In this document: in pieces, positions 43,151-55,746 of the stretch
How positions within the stretch are numbered: position 1 is the first letter of the stretch
Layout of the letters: each line of letters begins with the position of its first letter
NCBI GenBank assembly: GCA_035771175.1
Contig: CM069608.1
Coordinates: 9,318,019 to 9,382,018 of the forward strand
Length of the DNA stretch: 64,000 nucleotides
Direction of reading: 5' to 3'
Origin: Paratinospora sagittata
Lineage: Eukaryota; Streptophyta; Magnoliopsida; Ranunculales; Menispermaceae
The notes under the pieces: generated by a model
What the model was told of the DNA's origin: nothing
Databases searched by the model: none
The model's input: only the letters and a program-made list of their open reading frames with translations
Program-made: the position numbers and the translations under genes

Positions 43151-43556
43151 GGTTGACATTCAAATGGTGCATCATCATGCTGGTCGATATGTCAAGCATG
43201 TCTTCGTGGGACTAGGCAAAAATATCTCCGTGTTCTCGTAGGATACCGACCAGGTGGTCGGTGAAGGAGGAACTCATTCCCGTACCGATCTTGACCGTCC
43301 TCGCTGGATCTTCTCCGATCTGCACCTCAGCCCATTCATCATGGGGTTCGAGTCCTGACACCTTTTTCCTAGGGTTGAGGTCGGGGCTGGCTGGATGCTT
43401 TAGGAGCATTAGTTGCTTTTCTGTAAATTTGAGACTTTCTTCATGTCCAGTCTTCTTCTTCACGGTTGTGACATAGTAGTCCCGAGATTCTTTTTGGCTA
43501 CCCCTTACCACTCAGACACCTCGCTCTGCTGGGAACTTCAGAGCAAGATGATAGTT

Positions 43557-43874
43557 TTATACAACCGCTCTCAGGTTTTTAAGGATTGGCCATCCTATTA
43601 TGGCGTTGTAGACGGTAGGGCACTTTACCACCAAGAAGTTAGTCATGACCGTGACTTTGTGCTCTAAGTCATCGGCTGTCACTGGTAAGGTGATTCGTTC
43701 TTCTGGCATGATACTATTTCTAGTGAAGCCGATAAGAGGGATATCTACCGGGCTTAGTTGATCCTTAGTCAGTTCTAATTTCTCAAACGATGACCAGTAG
43801 AGGATATCTGCCGAGCTACCGTTGTCGACCAACATCCGATGGATTTTGTAGTTGACCACAATCATCGTGACCAC
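43557..43874 (-). pseudogene. Tat gypsy aspartic protease
   Basis: MLVDNGSSADILYWSSFEKL, LIGFTRNSIMPEERITLPV and YNAIIGWPILKNLRAV match the gypsy retropepsin, with the active Asp in DNGSSAD. It is isolated by stops on both sides. Confidence 0.85.
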
Positions 43875-44090
43875 TAAAACTTTGGCGTGCGGACGAAGTA
43901 TGTCTTAGGCCTCCTCTTCCGTGAAGGTAATTGCGAAATCTACTCACTTATGTTTCTCAGGTTGGTACCCTAGGTTCATGACATCCGACCTGAATTCTCG
44001 GACGTAAGCCTTCATAGCCCCATTCGAGATACCGATCTGGTCTCCACCAAAGATCGTTCTAATCTCGCTCACTGGCCCAGCCTGGTCATC

Positions 44091-45343
44091 TTCTGCAGTC
44101 ATCTGTCGGCTGGATTCTTCACAAACTCCCTTAGATGAACTTTTTGAATTAGAGTTTCGATCTCCTGTTTGAGATCATAACACCTGTTGGTATCGTGATC
44201 GTGGTCACGATGGTACCGAAAATATTTCTTCTTATCCCGCTGCTCTGCAGGCGTTTTCAACTTTTTGGGCTATCGGATATACTCCCTGTTCTGGATCTCA
44301 AGGAGGACTTGCTCACGCGAAGCAGTGAGAGGAGTATAGTTAGAGTACACGTTTTGGGGTACTTTGTTACTCCTTTGATCTCGGCCACCAGCATACGATC
44401 TTTTTCTGCCTCTGTTGTCCTCCCTTGAGTCGTATTCCATTTTCCTCTTCTTTTCTTTCTTTGAGTTTTTCGGGAACTCATCTACCCCTTGTTTTGCATC
44501 GGTCTGCTCGTCGGCATTGATGTATTTTTCTGCTCGGTCCAAGATTTCTTCGTAGGTCTGGGCCTTTTTTTTCTTTCTAAAGGAATAGTGGAACTTCCCG
44601 GGCCTTAATCCTGCGAGGAAGGCGGTGGTTGCCATCTTACAGTCACAGTCTTCTACCTCGACTCGTACACTGTCGAAATGACCGAGGTATTCCTTCAGAG
44701 TCTCGCCTTTCTTTTGCTTGATGGCGAGCAAGCTGTTCACAAGCTTTTTCGTTTTCTTTTTTCCAGTGAAGTGGTTCATGAACTTGTAAGCTAAGTTTCT
44801 AAAAGAACATATAGAATCGGTTTTGAGTTTTCGGTACCACTTTCGAGTAGGCCCGCCAAGGGTATATGGAAACCCTTGTACATGGTAGCGTTGTTGTAGC
44901 CCTTGAATTCCATCCAAGACTTGTAGTTCTTGATGTGCTATCTAGGGTTTACCTTTCCTTTGTATGTCCAGACCTCTGTGGTTTTGACGTTCTTTGGAAG
45001 CGGTGTTTGGGGTATATCCTCAATAAAAGGAGAAGAGAGTTCCTTATACTTGTGGTAGTGCTGAGGTGCGGATCTAGTAGTTTCAGAGTGATCTGTACAA
45101 CTTCCTCGACACCGACCTGACAGGACCATGCTTTCCTGTTGTAGCACCTTTTGCAGATACCGACTTGTATGAGGTAGGTTTCATCGATCTCAGCCTTTTC
45201 GGAAGGGCTGACCTTATTCGGGAGAAAACCGAGCTGTGAATTTTCTTTGGGTCCAACGAGTGACGCAAGTCTTTAGCAGATAAATACTTACAATTTACGT
45301 TTGGAGGTTGTTTCCCTGGTACCGACCTTTTCTTCGAGGTCAC
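44091..45343 (-). pseudogene. Tat gypsy Gag
   Basis: 44270-44917 gives the retrotransposon Gag domain (GGPTRKWYRKLKTDSI, FRNLAYKFMNHFTGKKK, GETLKEYLGHFDSVRVEV, ATTAFLAGLRPGKF). After a stop at 44270 follows FRYHRDHDHDTNRCYDLKQE, a finger-like motif in which the usual first Cys is not seen. 45083-45343 is a basic N-terminal piece of uncertain assignment. Confidence 0.85.
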
Positions 45344-45345
45344 AT

Positions 45346-47840
45346 TTCAACACCTACTCTCCTCCCCCTTCTGCGGTCGAAGGCTAGGAGGTGGTAGGTG
45401 GCTATGAAGTAGTCGTAGGGGGAGTACCTCCTTTAACACTCGTTGCTGCTCTAAGACGTTTTGAGACAACTTCTCCAAGTTTCTTTCTATAACAGTCAAC
45501 CTTGATTTCTGAGCAGAGTTCTTTGACTGCTTTTTTGGTGGTCTTCCCCTTTGTTTATGGGGTGCCGCCAGTGTGGTAACGAGTGTTAACCTATACAGTT
45601 CATCACTTAGCTTGTCTCTAAATATACTGTGACAAAGTATTTTTTGATGATCACAAACAAAGTACTTTTCGGTGCTAAACGTGCGTGTATCAAGATTTCA
45701 TTAAAACACATAAGGAAAGTAAAATGCCAAGGAATGACTCGATCAAGGAACTCAAAGATCATCCAACGGTCAAGTTCATTTCAATCAAAAGGACTTCAAC
45801 GATCATAACTTGATTTCAAAACCACTTCACTCGAACGATTCGTTCAAGCTTCAAGTCCACGTCTTTCGATCAACGTTCAAGTCATTCAACTCCGTGCAAA
45901 ACTCATAATGAAGAGTTGGATTTAATGATTATGAGAAATGAGAAATACACAAAATGTTTAAGGTATATCTCTCTCTAATCGACATTGCTCAAACGTTTTC
46001 CAAAACCATGCACAAATCACTTGCATACTTGCATGTTTTGATCTTACGTTTTATGGTATTTCAAATAATTTAATTTTATATATTTAATTTGAAATTTATC
46101 GAGTTTTTTTTCGCATTTATATTATATTTAATCGCCAGTCAAAACTATTTTTAAAGAGTCTTTTAGGACGCTAATAAAATAACAACGCTCTCTTGAACTT
46201 GATAACTCAGGATACTGATAGTTATTAGGACGCTGATAACGTTCAAGGTTGAATTAAACTGATTTATTAGGATGCTTACTTGTATAGTAGCGGCTTCCTT
46301 TATTAGTCAACCTCTGAAGTTATCAGGAAGCTGACTCAGCATCAGCTTACTGAAAGATTTCTTAAGTTCTTCAAAGAATGTCTCTTTGAGGACGCTGATA
46401 GTTATAAGTTGAATTATGTACCAGGACGCTATTTTTACAACCATTAATCCCCTTTACTGTAACATTTATTTTCACCATTCTTTTTCCTCTTTAAGAAGTC
46501 TCAAGAATCTTTATCCAACTTATATGCTAAAGATCAACCTTAACCCCCAAACATATTTATAGTACTTAAGAGAGAGAGGTTTGGTGCCTATATTTAACGT
46601 CTTTTATATACAAGATGTGATTTAAAACGAATACAAATAGGTAGAAATTTGTATTTGAGAAAAGAGTCGTAATGTGAGTTGCTTGATGAGACCACCGTCC
46701 TTTTTGTTAATGAATCATTCTTAGCTTTATAAACAAGGCATGAAGACTAAATTCTTGTTGAGTCCTAACATGATTGTAGGCCACTTATGTTTATAAAGCC
46801 AAGGTTAGGCCCTAATTACACAAGCCCAACCATGTGAAAGACCAAACCAAGAATTAGAGCATAAAGAATATTACTTACGATTTAATTAAATACAAGATAT
46901 CTTTCGTGAATAGTTAAGTTTGCTATATCTATATCTCTTTCACTTCGAATTCTTATCCGCCAAATAGATCTAGCATTAATTGTCAGGCCTCTCTCTTTTC
47001 TCTTCTTTTGATGTTGGGCATCATTGTCTCATCTCTTCTATCAATTATTTAAAATTTCACATCACTTGACAGTAATACGCGTGAACAATAAATGACAAAA
47101 GATGGTCATTTGGATCAGCCAATCGATAATAAGCTCTACAAATACAAGATATCTTTCGTGAATAATTGAGTTTGTTATATCTATATCTCTTTCACTTTAA
47201 ATTCTTATTCATCACATGGATCTAGTATTAATTGTCGGGCCTCTCTTCTTTATCTTCTTTTGATGTTGCACATGTGACGACCTATTGACTTATTGTATTA
47301 TCTTTCAATGTCTTGACAATATTTGTATATTCTACTTTGAAACTTTAAAACATTTGACTCTTTGTCAATATTTTATTTATAACATAAATATCTTATTCAG
47401 AAGTTTATGTATAACCTTAATATTAGCAATTGTATCAAATATAAAAAATAAATAAATAGTTTGACAACAATAATGTTAAGGTAATAATTGTCATGAAGTA
47501 AGTAGTTATCAATAATTTGGTAAAAACATTTTAAATAAAAAAAAAGCACATTGTTCTACAAGACAAAAGGTGGTAAGCCTTAGGAAGAATGGACTCTTAG
47601 GCCCATTGATACACTATTTACCTTTCGCCCTAGAAGAGACAAATGCTCTCACTTAAGGAGAGAAAGCCTCAAGATCTTCCCCTTATTGAGATTTGCATGT
47701 TACCAACAAAAAAATGTTATTCCCATATGTAGGGGTGTAAGCAACTCGACCGACCCGACCAAACCAAACCAGATCATTTCGAGTTAGGTTGGGTTCCATC
47801 AGAAAGTCGGGTTGGTCTGGTCATTATAAAGATGACCCAA
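45346..47840. other. 2.5-kb non-coding spacer with short repeats
   Basis: No gene. 46891-47016 and 47143-47268 are about 85% identical direct copies (TACAAGATATCTTTCGTGAA start). 46160-46440 holds several AGGACGCTGATA-like motifs. 47734-47840 contains a GGGGTGT...GGGTT/TCGGGTT stretch resembling the end of a hAT-type MITE. Confidence 0.55.
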
Positions 47841-49202
47841 TGTCATATCCCGCCCGAACGCTCCTAAATTGGCAGAACACTCATGGACGAGGCGCGAATG
47901 CATTATAACAATAACTGAGTGCGCAGAAACACAATAATGTACAAGTCTGATTATATTAATTTCAGAATATATTCTTGTACATGAAATAGAAAAGGGAACA
48001 TCCTTTCAAAATTCCCAATGAATAAACAAAGGGTTACAAAATGTGGGCTCAAAAACCTGCACCCAGTCCACCCTAATCTCCTGTGAAAAATTGGATAACA
48101 ACGGGGTGAGCTAATGCCCAGTGGGTAAAATAGTTTGTGAATACGATAATTAATAAAGCAAACTTCATACTCAAATATCATAAATATACATCAGAGCATC
48201 ATAATCAATACAGCATGTATGTATGTATGACACCGTCTCATATTGGTTCCATGATTGTACGTCGCCTGAGTTCACATACAGATGTCCCTCCCCAGGAGTA
48301 GCCAGGTTCTCATTGTAAGTCCCTCCTCAGGAACGATGCCCTGGATTCACGTACAAATGTCCCTCCCCAGGTAAACCCGGGTTCTCATTGTACGTCCCTC
48401 TCCAGAGAAATATCAATAATAGTGAGCATTGCTTCTAACTATGCTATGGATTACAAACCACATACGTCCCTAGGTGGTGCTTATGTATGATTCCAATGCA
48501 TGAAAATGTCCGCTCTTTACTAACATTAGACAGGATTTAGCAACGCCTGGTGATCCTTATCAGGGTCGGTATCACTACGTGCACAATTAGGACATTCAGT
48601 ATTACTTGTACAAGCTGATAGCTTTCAATAAAACCAACCAGATCAGCCTCCAGCTTGAGAGGTGAGACACGAGGTCTACTTAAATACCAATCGTTTAGAG
48701 CAGCACGTTGCCTCCCGTTCACTATTTAAAGTTACTGAGGACAAGACTGAGTTTGGTTGAGCCAGATTGACCACTAATTTGGCATCACAACAGTATAATA
48801 CATGAACTCCAAGTATACTGACATAAGTATGATAGGTATGAACATTACATGCAATAATGCACTGTAAATGAATAGTATACATAATAATGAATGAATGTAA
48901 ACTTTAATAAAAGTTATAAGACACACAAACCTATGTTTCGTTCCCCACCTTAAGATAATAACTCTTTCGAGAACTGGGGCCTTCCTCCGGGCAAAACCGT
49001 GTTGCACTGTGGAGAGAGTCTCAAAAATGAGTGAGAGTGAGAGTGAAAGAGAGAGAGAGAAAAAATTTCAACAAGAGGAGAAAGTTGGATTGGTGTGAAA
49101 ATGAGGGGGAGAAACCCTCCTTTTATAGAAAAAAGGATGCCCGAACCTTTAGGCGGGCTGCCCGAAGTTCAATTTTTTTTTGTGCAATCCTAGGGTATTA
49201 CA
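47841..49202 (-). repeat. 3' LTR of the chromovirus
   Basis: 1362 bp, on the minus strand TGTAATACCCTAGGATTG... to ...GGGATATGACA. Same family as the shorter solo LTR at 55747-56461. Contains imperfect repeats with TGTCCCTCCCCAGG and GTTCTCATTGTA (48285-48410). Confidence 0.85.
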
Positions 49203-49880
49203 CTCTACCCCCTTTAAAAGGATTTTGCCCTCGAAATTCAGTCTGTGTACTGATGATTGTTGTCAGTGTGAAATTCACTATCGTCGTCATCACTTGCTAG
49301 TTCAGGGTGATGCCTGTAAGGTCCTTGAATAGCACTGTCGTCGGTGGAATCCTCAACATCATCAAACAATGAGGAGCAAATAGAGTCAGATTTGTACTTT
49401 GAAGGTTTTGACTTTTGCCTAATAGAAGGCGGTGTAGGGCTCTGCAGGTTGCATCGTTTCAGGGGCGGTTGGTTGAGCGACATAATACTTTTTCATGCTG
49501 TTGACCGAATCTGGCCGCCTGACAATTTTGGTAGAAGATCCTGCCAGGATGAGGACACAAGATTGTTTCGGGCAAAACTGTTACGAAAAAGCCATGCACG
49601 CTATGACGATAAGGATCACTGTCTGTGGGGCGATGAAGTTGGGGATGCAAAGTAGTTGTGGCTTGACTTAAATCCTGAAGGAGTCGCCACAGATTGCCAA
49701 AAAGGCCATTACGTGTGTGCATCACTACCTCCATCGGTACTATTTTCAGACATCTACGTAGTTATTAAAGTGAAATGATGTATTAAGATATTGTAAACAA
49801 AGTTTCATCATTTTATTGATAAGTGAAAAAGTACACTGTATCACGTCATCAATTATTGACTAGAAAGCAATTCAGGGTAT
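49203..49880 (-). other. chromovirus 3' untranslated region
   Basis: Between the chromodomain-like end and the 3' LTR. Overlapping open frames of 80-103 codons on both strands have no recognised match and are not called as genes. Confidence 0.5.
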
Positions 49881-49889
49881 TTCAATTTA

Positions 49890-51318
49890 ATTGTTTCTTC
49901 TAGTTCTCATGTTGCTTCCTCAACTCTGTGGTGATCCCAGAACACCTTCACAAGTGGTATGCTACGTCGCCTTAGTTCTTGAGTTTATCTATCCAGAATT
50001 TTTATCGCTCTCTCCTGATACTTGTTTCATTCTTCAACCCGAACCTCGACCAGAGGGATGATATGTGAAGGATCGGGACGATACTTTCAAAGCATAGATA
50101 CGTGAAAAACATCATGAACCTTAAACATGGACGATGAAAGGGATAAACGATAGACTAGTTTGCCAATATGTTCAATGATCTGAAATGGACCAATATACTG
50201 TGGGGAGAGCTTTCTTTTGATCCCAAAGCGTTTGACACCTCTTGTAGGCTGAACTTTTAAAAAAACTAAGTTCCCCTTATCAAATTCTAGAGGATGTCTC
50301 TGCTTGTTAGCATAACTCTTCTGTCGACTTTGTGAAACACGAAGTCGCTCCTTTACTAGTGTGATCTTCTCAGAAGTCTCTTGAACTAGTTTAGGCCCCA
50401 ATTGCCGTCGATCTGCCATATCTAACCAACATACCGAAGATCTGCAAGGGTAACCATAGAGAGCATCATATGGTGCCATGCCAATACTTGTTTGGTAGTT
50501 GTTGTTGTATGCAAACTCAGCTAAATGTAAGTGTTTTGCCCATCCGTCATGAAAGTCCAAAATACAGCACCGTAACATATCCCCCAAGATCTGGATAAGA
50601 CGTTCTGACTGCCTATCAGTCTGAGGGTGAAAAGTTGTGCTCATGGTGATCCTGGAGCCCATTCTACTCTAGAAGCTTTGCCAAAACTTTGATGTTAATC
50701 GAGGATCTCGGTCAGAGACGATCGTGAGTGGTATGCCATGGAGGCGTATGATCTCTCTTTCATACAATTCGGCAAGCTTGGCAGGGTTATCCGTGAACCT
50801 TATCGGTAAAAGTGTGCAGACTTTGTAAGTCTGTCAATGATAACCCAGATAACATCTTGCCCTTTATTATTTCGAGGCAAGGCTGTAACAAAATCCATTG
50901 CAATGTTCTCCAACTTCCATTCTCCAATAAATAAAGGCTGGAGAAGTCTAGAGGGAAGTCTACGTTCTGCCTTAACTTGTTGGCAAACGAGACATCGAGC
51001 AACAAAGTCTGTAATAGCCTTCTTCATTCCAGAAAACAAGAATTGTCGCTTGACATCCTTGTACATCTTGCCTCTCCCAGAATGCATTGTGAACCTCGAA
51101 CAATGCATTTTAGTGAGCACTTCTTTTCAAACCTCAGGATCGTTCGGCAGACAGAGACGTTTTTGTAAAACACGGCCCTGTCTTTGGAGACCAACCAGTG
51201 AGGAAGGTATTGTTCGATGAGTAGAAGTTCTCCTTTCTCCATTAACATAGGGTCGTTGGCTTGAGCTGCTGAAATCTTTCTAATAAGCTCAGAGTTGGCT
51301 GATAATTGAGAGAGTCGT
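49890..51318 (-). pseudogene. chromovirus integrase, GPF module and chromodomain-like end
   Basis: Zinc domain with CLVCQQVKAE (about 50990), core with IAMDFVTALP (first Asp), IVSDRDPRLTS (second Asp, about 50700) and RQSERLIQ (Glu, about 50610), so the catalytic set is intact. YIGPFQIIEHIGKLVYRL is the GPF module. A weak chromodomain-like end (DPSHIIPLVEV, VKVFWDHHRVEEAT) runs to about 49906. Stops and frameshifts lie near 51118, 50800, 50665 and 50087. Confidence 0.88.
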
Positions 51319-54124
51319 TGTGACGCCTCGAAAATTATTTCATCTAGCCCCTTACCCAATTGTATTTTGCTCAAGCTCTATGTGTTTGCCTTGATATGTT
51401 TGGTGTTTGTTTGATGGTTGTTTAATGTTGATTCTTGATAATGTATATAAATATGTGCATCATAAATTGTATTTGGGTCATGTTAAATTAAAGTACAATG
51501 CATGTGTTATTATTTATGTATGGGCCCATTAAACCATGAATTGATATGGGTTAGGATTGATTGAATAAAAGGATAAATGAGAATGAAAATTTGGTGTATT
51601 AGATGGATTGGACATTTAAAATACATGGAAGCATGAGATTGGTTAAAGTACATATGGTTGGTATGGGTAGTATGAGACCAACACATGTCAAGTTGGTGCA
51701 TGAGAATGGACAAGTGTCCCATGCCCCATTTCTCTTATCCAACACATGTCAAGTTGGTGCATGAGACCAACACATGTCAAGTTGGTGCATGAGAATGGAC
51801 AAGTGTCCCAAGCCCCATTTCTCTTCTCCAACACATGTCAAGTTGGTGCATGAGAGTGGACAAGTGTCCAATGCCCCATTTCTCTTCTCCAAGGAAGTCC
51901 TAGAGAGTGAGATGAGTGGAGGGAAAGGAAAAAAGAAGAGAAAGGAGAGAAGAAGAGAAAGAAAGAGAAAGTTGCTTTGGGGGAAGTCTTAGCAACGTTT
52001 CATCAAAGGTCTGGATCTTCGTGATATATGGTCAGATTGAGCTCAAACGTTGTCAGCCAATTTGTATCTTATGGTTATTGATTTTGGTTGGTGGAGATCT
52101 TGATTGGAGATTTCGTTTGCGACATATAACCTCCCAAACAAAGCTGGTCGGAAAGTTTGAATTTCTTGTGCAGTTTAGATCAAACTGAAAGATCTCTTTA
52201 ACCTAACGTTGGATGAATATGATATTTCATAAGGTGGTTCAAAACTAATATTTATGAATTATGAACGGTTGAGATGTTGACGGGTCAAGTATTTTGTGTG
52301 ATATAGTCATCTAAGTTCAAGTATGTGCAGCAGGAAAGGAGAAATTGTCTGATTTGAGACTTGTTCATCAAAGTGGCTGATCTCTTCAGTCCACCGTTAG
52401 ATTGAACTGATTTGCGGACAGAAGGTTTGCTTCTTAACATACTTCAATGTGTACGGTTGATTTTAGGATTTAAATCTTATGTTGGAAGCTTGATACATCT
52501 GAACAAAATATTAAATGGAAAATTGGTAGGGTTGTTTGTATTAGACCTAAATTTAGAATATGAACTTAGACCTTTCCAAATAGCTTGCATGTCAACTATG
52601 TTGACCTAGTTTCCATTGTTGATGAACCCATGATGCAAAATCAGTGATATACATGGCTGAACATGATGACCTAGTGTAAATCGACAATATGGCCTAAGTA
52701 TGGAAAATTTCATATTTTAGGGCTTTTGATGCTTTTGGCCTAGAATCATTGAATTGATGCAATTTATATCTAATTAAGCATGATTAGGGTTGATTATGCT
52801 ACTGATTAGGTGGTTGTGACCATATCATAGGTTAGGCCTACTTGCGATCAAATGGCCCAATTTGGGCATGTTTATACCTAAGGAATTGAAAATCAGTATT
52901 TTTGATTAATTGAATGGTTTATGAATGAGAACTATGCATTAGAGGCCTAAGTCATTTGATTTGAGTTAAATGATGGGATTAGATGGGATTTAGGCCTATT
53001 GTCTATATGTGGGCTGATTTAGGGTTGATGTGTAATGTATATGTGATTGAGAATAAAAAAATTGATGTATGGTTGGATATTGATGAATGTTTCAGGACCT
53101 TGATTGGGTTGGTTCGGTTTGGTGTCCGTGTGAGGTTAGATACTCTCGCGAGGCTTGGTTGTGAGTAGACTTCATTTATGATTACATCTTTTATGTCATC
53201 ATATCACTTATAATTATTGTATGTTGAAAGCATGAATATGTTCTAATATTTTGAATGATGCATTGATTTGAGAAAACCTTATGACTTTGGTTGGGCCCAT
53301 CTATCTGGCTAATAGGGAGACTTAACCTTGTCATAGGAGGGTTTTAAAAAGGAAATATTTGGGGATGAGAACGGTACGGTGAAATAGACGTGCACTAGTA
53401 ACCTCAATGCATGTGGAATGTGGATCCAAATTGATAAGCTTTTACTTGCATCGAACTTACTATAAATGCTTGATATCTATATGTTATGATCTTTTAATCA
53501 TGCAACACATTGACATGCATACATGATATTTATTGATGAGTATTGATAGCATATTTGAATTCTATTCACTGGGCACCGTTGGCTCACCCTCATTTTCATC
53601 TTTCAGGTCCTTTTGTCCCGAATAAGGGCAAATGAGTTGTCATAACTTGAGGGCATTGCCGGCGAGAGAATCCAAGGCCTCGATGTGAGTTGAGAGGCAT
53701 TTTGATTGAACTGTGTTTTAAATTATGATATATTATATTTTGGACTATGTAATTATAACACTTACCACATTGTAGTATGGGAGAGTTGGGACTTGTTAGA
53801 TAGACCATGCGGGCATATAACGATTTTTTTGTACCCATAATTTTGGACTTTATGTGTATGTCCATCTTGATGGACTGTAGTGATTATGGTTTTATTTATG
53901 GTTCATTTTTATGGATTATCTCTTGTCTTGGATGATTAATACGATTGGTAGTTTTGTTTAGTACCTTTTTATATTATGCCATTGTTTGGAATAAGGCTCA
54001 TAGGGTCTCAACCACCTCACGGGGGTTGAGGAGTGGTCGAAGATGCTTACGCCTGACGTCCCACCCCAGCATTCCGCACACCATTCCTTGCGGGGTTGGT
54101 AGTCCGGGGTGGGGGGTTGCCACA
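51319..54124 (+). repeat. 2.8-kb solo LTR (family S), plus orientation
   Basis: 2806 bp, TGTGACGCCTCG... to ...GGGGTTGCCACA, with a perfect GTCGT duplication (51314-51318 and 54125-54129). It lies inside the chromovirus pol gene. It is the inverted relative of 28354-31174. No internal region is present. Confidence 0.93.
51680..51893. repeat. minisatellite in solo LTR
   Basis: Four occurrences of ACACATGTCAAGTTGGTGCA in roughly 60-bp units plus one 27-bp partial unit (51742-51769). It is the counterpart of 30621-30806, with a different number and order of units. Confidence 0.88.
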
Positions 54125-55470
54125 GTCGTGATCTTGCTCTCTCCTCAATCATTTGCAGGTTAAAGTTCACCATCTCTGTAGCCAACTTTCCCATCTCGAA
54201 GTTAAGGGTGCAAACAACATAAGATTTGCTACTCAGGGCATTTGCGATAGCATTGGCCTTACCGAGATGGTACTGAAGTTGAAAGTCATAATCTTTCAAG
54301 AATTCCAACCTTTGTCTTTGGCGGAGGTTTAGGTATCTCTGAGTTTAGATGTATTTGAGGCTCTTGGGATCAGAGAAGACCTCAAACCGTTCACCGTATA
54401 GGTAATGACGCCATAACTTCAGTGCGAATACGACAGCTGCAAGTTCCAAATCATGCGTTGCGTAATTACCCTCATGAATCTTCAGTTGCCTCGAAGCATA
54501 AGCAACAACTTGGCCTTCTTGCATTAGTATTGCACCTAAGCCTTGGAGAGAGGTGTCGGTGTATAGTGAAAACCCAACTCCATTTCGTGGAGTGATTAGT
54601 ACCGGTGCTATCGTGAGACACTTCTTCAATTCCTGAAATTACGATTCACAGGCGGGATTCCAAATGAATCGTACGTCTTTCTGAGTGAGCTTGGTCATAT
54701 GTTCAACAATATTTGAGCAATCCTTGATGAGCGTCTATAGTAGCCAGCCAAACCAAGGAAACTCCGAATTTGAGTAACGGTGGTAGGCTGCTTTCAGTTT
54801 AAAATCGCTTCAACCTTTGAAGGATCCACCTCAATGTCATTGCGTGAAACCACATGACCTAAGAATTGAACTCGCTTCGCCAAAATTCACACTTACTCAA
54901 CTTTGCATACAATTGGTGGCTTCTCAAGGTCTGGAGGACAATCTTTAGATGTATCTTATGGTCTTCCTCGGTTGAGGAATATATCAAGATATCATCCATG
55001 AAGACCACCATGAATTAGTTTAAATATAACCTGAAGATGCGGTTCATCAAATCCATGAACGCAACAGGTGTATTTGTTAGACCGAACTGCATGACCAAGA
55101 ACTCGTACTGAGTTCTGAAAGCCGCTTTAGTAATGTCCGACCTTTTGATCCGGAGTTGATGATAACCGGATCGTAAATCAATCTTAGAGAAGTACTTGGC
55201 ATCTCAAAGTTGGTCGAACAAGTCATCGATCCTGGGCAACAGGTATCTGATCCTAATGGTGAAGTTATTCAACTTGCGATAGTCGATGCAAAGTCGTAAC
55301 GAACCATCCTTTTTTGCGAAAAAACAGAATCGGAACGCCCAGGGTGATGAACTTTTTCTAATGAAGTCATTACTCTCCAATTCCTTCAGTTGCTTCTCCA
55401 ACTCAACCAACTTGACACTAAACATTCTGTATGGTGGAATTGAGATAGGCCCTGTAGCACCCATACCTGT
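54125..55470 (-). pseudogene. chromovirus reverse transcriptase and RNase H
   Basis: [39 protein letters not shown] (55204-55470), [10 protein letters not shown] (about 54975-55005, catalytic Asp pair present), then RNase [57 protein letters not shown], ending LEFLKDYDFQLQYHLGKAN. Stops at 54345, 55014 and 55203 break it. Confidence 0.9.
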
Positions 55471-55746
55471 AAATGACGTCATTTTGACCCATAGTGTACC
55501 TGTATACGTATGCGTATACATATTTTATGCTTGAAGCACGTAGGATCAAATGTTTTTGTAAATTTTCAGGATGATGAGCTCTTGACGAATGTAGTAGTGT
55601 TAGGAATGAGATACTATGAGATTATATTGAAGAATTTGCCACTGATTTGATATTCAGTAGTTGGGATGAAATGATTGCATGGGCTAAAAATGTTGGCCGA
55701 AGAAATGGATTTGGTATCGTCATCAAGAACTCAGATTCAAAGGGGC

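Larger units (their letters stand above)
39601..45345 (-). mobile_element. Tat-type Ty3-gypsy retrotransposon, decayed
   Basis: Minus-strand gag, protease, reverse transcriptase, RNase H with an additional RNase H-like segment, and integrase in gypsy order, with many stops. The DNGSSADILY protease and the YHRDHDHDT motif after Gag are typical of the Tat/Retand lineage. 39601-40080 is a non-coding 3' part with imperfect repeats such as AAGTGTTCGTxGxxTCATGAGGT (about 39604 and 39669). I could not identify LTRs at either side, so the outer limits are approximate. Confidence 0.85.
47841..55470 (-). mobile_element. chromovirus (Tekay/Del-like gypsy), 5'-truncated and interrupted
   Basis: On the minus strand: reverse transcriptase (from about 55470), RNase H, integrase with GPF module and a chromodomain-like end, polypurine tract AAAGGGGGTAGAG (about 49203-49215), then a 3' LTR (49202 down to 47841). 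Gag, protease and the 5' LTR are missing. A 2806-bp solo LTR (51319-54124) splits it between RNase H and integrase. The broken end abuts the MULE gene near 55470-55560. Confidence 0.88.

Noticed and set aside
49238..49734. Several 80-103 codon frames in the chromovirus 3' region
   Set aside because: Overlapping on both strands, within the untranslated part before the polypurine tract.
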